Assembly: GCA_025928645.1 (NCBI GenBank)
Contig: JAICJD010000005.1
Span: forward strand, 1-52,764
Origin: Gemmatimonadales bacterium
GTDB taxonomy: Bacteria > Gemmatimonadota > Gemmatimonadetes > Gemmatimonadales > GWC2-71-9
Direction of reading: 5' to 3'
DNA: 52,764 bases
The notes beneath the pieces were generated by a model, which saw nothing but the letters and a program-made list of their open reading frames with translations, made no database searches and was not told where the DNA came from. Numbering within the stretch: position 1 is the stretch's first letter; every line of letters begins with the position of its first letter. This document shows positions 49,779 to 52,764 of the stretch, piece by piece. The position numbers and the translations under genes were made by a program.

Positions 49779-50408
49779 TCAAGTCTGACCCTGTTTGCCG
49801 TCGGTGTGCGGGACCAGCTCCTTGCGCGGCGTGAACACGCTGTCGATCAGCCCGTAGGCCTTGGCCTCCTCGGCCGACATGAACCGGTCGCGGTCCATGT
49901 CGCGCTCGATGGTCTCGATCGGCTGGCCGGTGTGCTGGCTGTAGAGCGCGTTCATCTTGCTGCGCAGGTAGAGGATCTCACGGGCCTGGATCTCGATGTC
50001 CGCCGCCGTGCCCTGGGCCCCGCCCGAGGGCTGGTGGATCATGATGCGCGAGTGGGGCAGGGCGCTCCGCTTGCCCTTGGTGCCCGCCGCGAGCAGGAAC
50101 GAGCCCATCGACGCGGCCATGCCCATGCAGATCGTGTTCACCGGCGCGCGCAGGTGCTGCATGGTGTCGTAGATCGCCATGCCGGCCGAGACCACGCCGC
50201 CCGGCGAGTTGATGTACAGGTAGATGTCCTTGTCGGGGTTGTCGGCCTCGAGGAACAGCAGCTGGGCGATGATGATGTTGGCGACGTCGTCGTTGATCGG
50301 GGCTCCCAGGAACACGATCCGGTCCATGAGGAGCCGCGAGAAGATGTCGTAGGTCCGCTCGCCCCGGCTGGAGCGCTCGATGATGTAGGGCGGATAGAGC
50401 GTGGCCAT
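49779..50408 (-). CDS. clpP: ATP-dependent Clp protease proteolytic subunit
   Basis: [69 protein letters not shown]. Confidence 0.98.
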   Translation of the reverse strand: MATLYPPYIIERSSRGERTYDIFSRLLMDRIVFLGAPINDDVANIIIAQLLFLEADNPDKDIYLYINSPGGVVSAGMAIYDTMQHLRAPVNTICMGMAASMGSFLLAAGTKGKRSALPHSRIMIHQPSGGAQGTAADIEIQAREILYLRSKMNALYSQHTGQPIETIERDMDRDRFMSAEEAKAYGLIDSVFTPRKELVPHTDGKQGQT

Positions 50409-50410
50409 CG

Positions 50411-51667
50411 TCAGGGCTTCACCTCGTCGATTGTGGACTGCTGGAGGAGCCAGGCGTACACCTTCTCCTCGGTGATGGCGCGCTCGAGCTCGGGGAGCCG
50501 GTTGGCCTTCTGCAGGCTACCGTAGAGCTCGCCCGCGGACACGCCGCGTGCCCCCGCGAGCTGGGCCACGCGCTGGTCGAGATCACCTTCGGTGGCGCGG
50601 AGGTTCTGCGACTCGACCACCGCGTCGAGCACCAGGTCGCGCCGGACCTGGGCGGCGGCCACTTCGTGGAACTGCTGCTCGAACTGCTCGAGCTGGGCCG
50701 GCGGCACCTGATACATCTCCGCGTAGCCGTGCATCAGCCGGTGCACCAGCGACTCGGGCGCGGGCACGTTGTTGGCCTCGACGATCTGCTGCACGAGGGC
50801 CTGGCGGACCTGCGCGTCGGCCTCGCGGCCCGCCTCGCGCTCGAGGTCCTGCCGCACCGCGGCGCGCAGCGCGTCGAGGTGCTCGAAGTCACCCACCTCG
50901 CGCGCGAACGCGTCGTCCAGCGCCGGCAGCTCCTGGCGTTTCACGTCGTGCAGCGTGACCCGGACCCGCCGGGTCTGCCCGCGCCGGCTTTCGTCGGGGT
51001 GATCGTCGGGGAACTTCACTTCCGAGTCGGCCTGCTCGCCGGGGCGGAGCGTCATGATCCGCTCCTCGAGATCCGGGATCGCCTGGTTCTGTCCCAGCAC
51101 CAGGTCGTACGGCTGGGACGCGCCGGCGGCGCCGGCCTCGTCGAGCGGCGCCACCTCCACCCGCACCATCTGGCCGGGCGCGGGCACCGCGCCCTCGACC
51201 GGAATCCAGGCGGCCTTCTGCTCCTGCAGCCGGGCGAGCTGCTCGTCCACCATCGCGTCCGTCACCGGCGGCACCTGCCGCTCGAGCCGGAACCCGCCGG
51301 TGCGCTCGAGGGTGATGTCGGGCCGCACCTCGACCAGCAGCTCGAACTCGATCGGGCTGCCGTCCTCGAACTTGAGATTGCGGATGGACGGGTCGGTGAT
51401 GGGCTTGAGCGATTCGGCGGTGCGCGCGGTCTCCCACCCTTCGCGGACCACCTCCTCCAGCACCGATTGCCGGATGGCGTCGCCGAACCGCTTGCGGACC
51501 ACTGCGGCGGGCGCCTTGCCGGGCCGGAAGCCGGGCAGGCGGGCGCGCTGCACGTAGTACTTGAGCGCCTTGGCCTCGGCCTCGCGCACCCGGTCGACCG
51601 GCACGGTCACCCGGAGCGACTTCGAGGCGGGATCCTCGGCGGTTTTCTCGACGGTAATCTCGGTCAT
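50411..51667 (-). CDS. tig: Trigger factor
   Basis: [32 protein letters not shown]; PPIase-like and C-terminal chaperone regions; upstream of clpP-clpX. Confidence 0.95.
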   Translation of the reverse strand: MTEITVEKTAEDPASKSLRVTVPVDRVREAEAKALKYYVQRARLPGFRPGKAPAAVVRKRFGDAIRQSVLEEVVREGWETARTAESLKPITDPSIRNLKFEDGSPIEFELLVEVRPDITLERTGGFRLERQVPPVTDAMVDEQLARLQEQKAAWIPVEGAVPAPGQMVRVEVAPLDEAGAAGASQPYDLVLGQNQAIPDLEERIMTLRPGEQADSEVKFPDDHPDESRRGQTRRVRVTLHDVKRQELPALDDAFAREVGDFEHLDALRAAVRQDLEREAGREADAQVRQALVQQIVEANNVPAPESLVHRLMHGYAEMYQVPPAQLEQFEQQFHEVAAAQVRRDLVLDAVVESQNLRATEGDLDQRVAQLAGARGVSAGELYGSLQKANRLPELERAITEEKVYAWLLQQSTIDEVKP

Positions 51668-51776
51668 CGTGCGGGGAATTTACCCTGGGCTCAGGGCGGG
51701 GGCAAACGAGGGGCGGAGGGGGATGAACGGCGGGAGTCGAGCCGGAGGCCGACGGATTCATTCAACGATCGCCAAT

Positions 51777-51857
51777 GCGAACGGCGGGAGTCGAACCCGC
51801 ACCCCTCACGGGACAGGATCCTAAGTCCTGCGCGTCTGCCGGTTCCGCCACGTTCGC
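51777..51857 (-). tRNA. tRNA-Leu (anticodon UAG)
   Basis: Reverse complement GCGAACGTGGCGGAACCGGCAGACGCGCAGGACTTAGGATCCTGTCCCGTGAGGGGTGCGGGTTCGACTCCCGCCGTTCGC: 7-bp acceptor, anticodon loop CTTAGGA, variable arm, GGTTCGACTC T-loop; no encoded CCA. Confidence 0.95.
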
Positions 51858-51880
51858 GACCGACCCAATCTAACCCCCGG

Positions 51881-52609
51881 TCATCCGACTCGTACCCCCA
51901 GCAGGCGGTCGAATTCCTCGCGCACGATCCGGTAGCATTCGCAGGACGCGGCCTCCAGCCGGTCGCGACGGACGATCGTCACGACGCCCCGGCGGTAGCG
52001 GATCATGCCCCGGCGCTGGAGGTCTCCCGCCGTCTCGGTGACGGTGGCGCGCCGGACGCCGAGCATGTGCGCGAGGGACTCGTGGGTGATCGGCAGGTCG
52101 TCCCGGCTCAGCCGGTCGCGGCAGATGAGGAGCCAGCGCGCCAGCCGGCACTCGGCCGAATGGAGCCGGTTGCAGGCCGTGCTCTGCGCGAGCTGCGCGA
52201 GAAAGCCCTGGGTGTAGAGCAGGAGGAGACGGCGGAATACCGGCTGCCGCTCGACCTCGCGCCGAAACGCGCCGGCCTCCATCCGCTCCGCCTCGCCACC
52301 CATCTGCACGTGCAGCAGCCCGGCAGAGCGGTCGCTGCCGAGCAGCACCGGCAGGCCCGCCATCCCCTCGCATCCGATGCTGCCCACCTCGACGACACCG
52401 CCGTGCTCGTCGGTGGCCGAGAGGGAGATCACCCCTCCGAGGGGGAAGTACACGGCGTCCATCGGGGCGCCGGGCTCCGCGAGACGGCGCTTGGCGGGCA
52501 GTCGGACGGTCTCGAGTGACGGGCGCAACACGGCGTACTCGTCCACCGGCAATCGGCCCAGGAGATGGTTCCGGCTCTGCGGAGGCGCTTCTGCGGAGGC
52601 AACCGTCAT
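51881..52609 (-). CDS. Crp/Fnr-family transcriptional regulator
   Basis: cNMP-binding-like VYFPLGGVISLSATDEHGGVVEVGSIGCEGMAGLPVLLG; HTH LPITHESLAHMLGVRRATVTETAGDLQRRGMIRYRRG. Confidence 0.9.
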   Translation of the reverse strand: MTVASAEAPPQSRNHLLGRLPVDEYAVLRPSLETVRLPAKRRLAEPGAPMDAVYFPLGGVISLSATDEHGGVVEVGSIGCEGMAGLPVLLGSDRSAGLLHVQMGGEAERMEAGAFRREVERQPVFRRLLLLYTQGFLAQLAQSTACNRLHSAECRLARWLLICRDRLSRDDLPITHESLAHMLGVRRATVTETAGDLQRRGMIRYRRGVVTIVRRDRLEAASCECYRIVREEFDRLLGVRVG

Positions 52610-52764
52610 CTTTCGCTCCGAATGAACGGCCGCGCATGTCTCTCGGTAAGCGTTGCAGCAACAGCACTGCTGGAATGTACTGTTCGGCGGGAACGCCCGT
52701 GAGGGGGAACCGGCGGGCGCCGCTAGGTACGATAACGCACCGTGGTCAGGCGACGCGCTCGCGG

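Noticed and set aside
51870-52667. 265-aa minus-strand ORF overlapping the Crp/Fnr gene
   Set aside because: Alternative frame of the same region; the 51881-52609 frame carries the cNMP-like and HTH motifs.

Overview
This 52.8 kb, GC-rich window is densely coded chromosomal DNA, probably from Gemmatimonadota or a relative (inferred from gene content and style only). I support about 50 CDSs, one tRNA-Leu(UAG) and several non-coding repeats. Most genes are core metabolism: a UbiE/UbiD/UbiA/UbiX quinone cluster, mutM plus a UvrC-like GIY-YIG protein, purD, glmM-glmS, dtd-maf, trpE, hisC-hisB-hisH-Nudix-hisF, and engB-clpX-clpP-tig. There is no CRISPR array, rRNA, prophage or transposase. The most interesting parts are: (1) a porin / FMN-binding protein / unknown 4-TM protein / ApbE operon behind a Fur-box-like palindrome, which looks like an iron-responsive extracytosolic flavinylation system; (2) a MarR regulator facing a cluster of overlapping palindromes that precede three cupredoxin domains, the last fused to an outer-membrane beta-barrel; (3) a type IV pilus/T2SS ATPase fused to a receiver domain; (4) a Nudix hydrolase inside the his operon between hisH and hisF; (5) dispersed hairpin repeats, two of which appear to have become part of coding N-termini (the FMN-binding protein and EngB). 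All family calls come from reading translated motifs; no database search was run.
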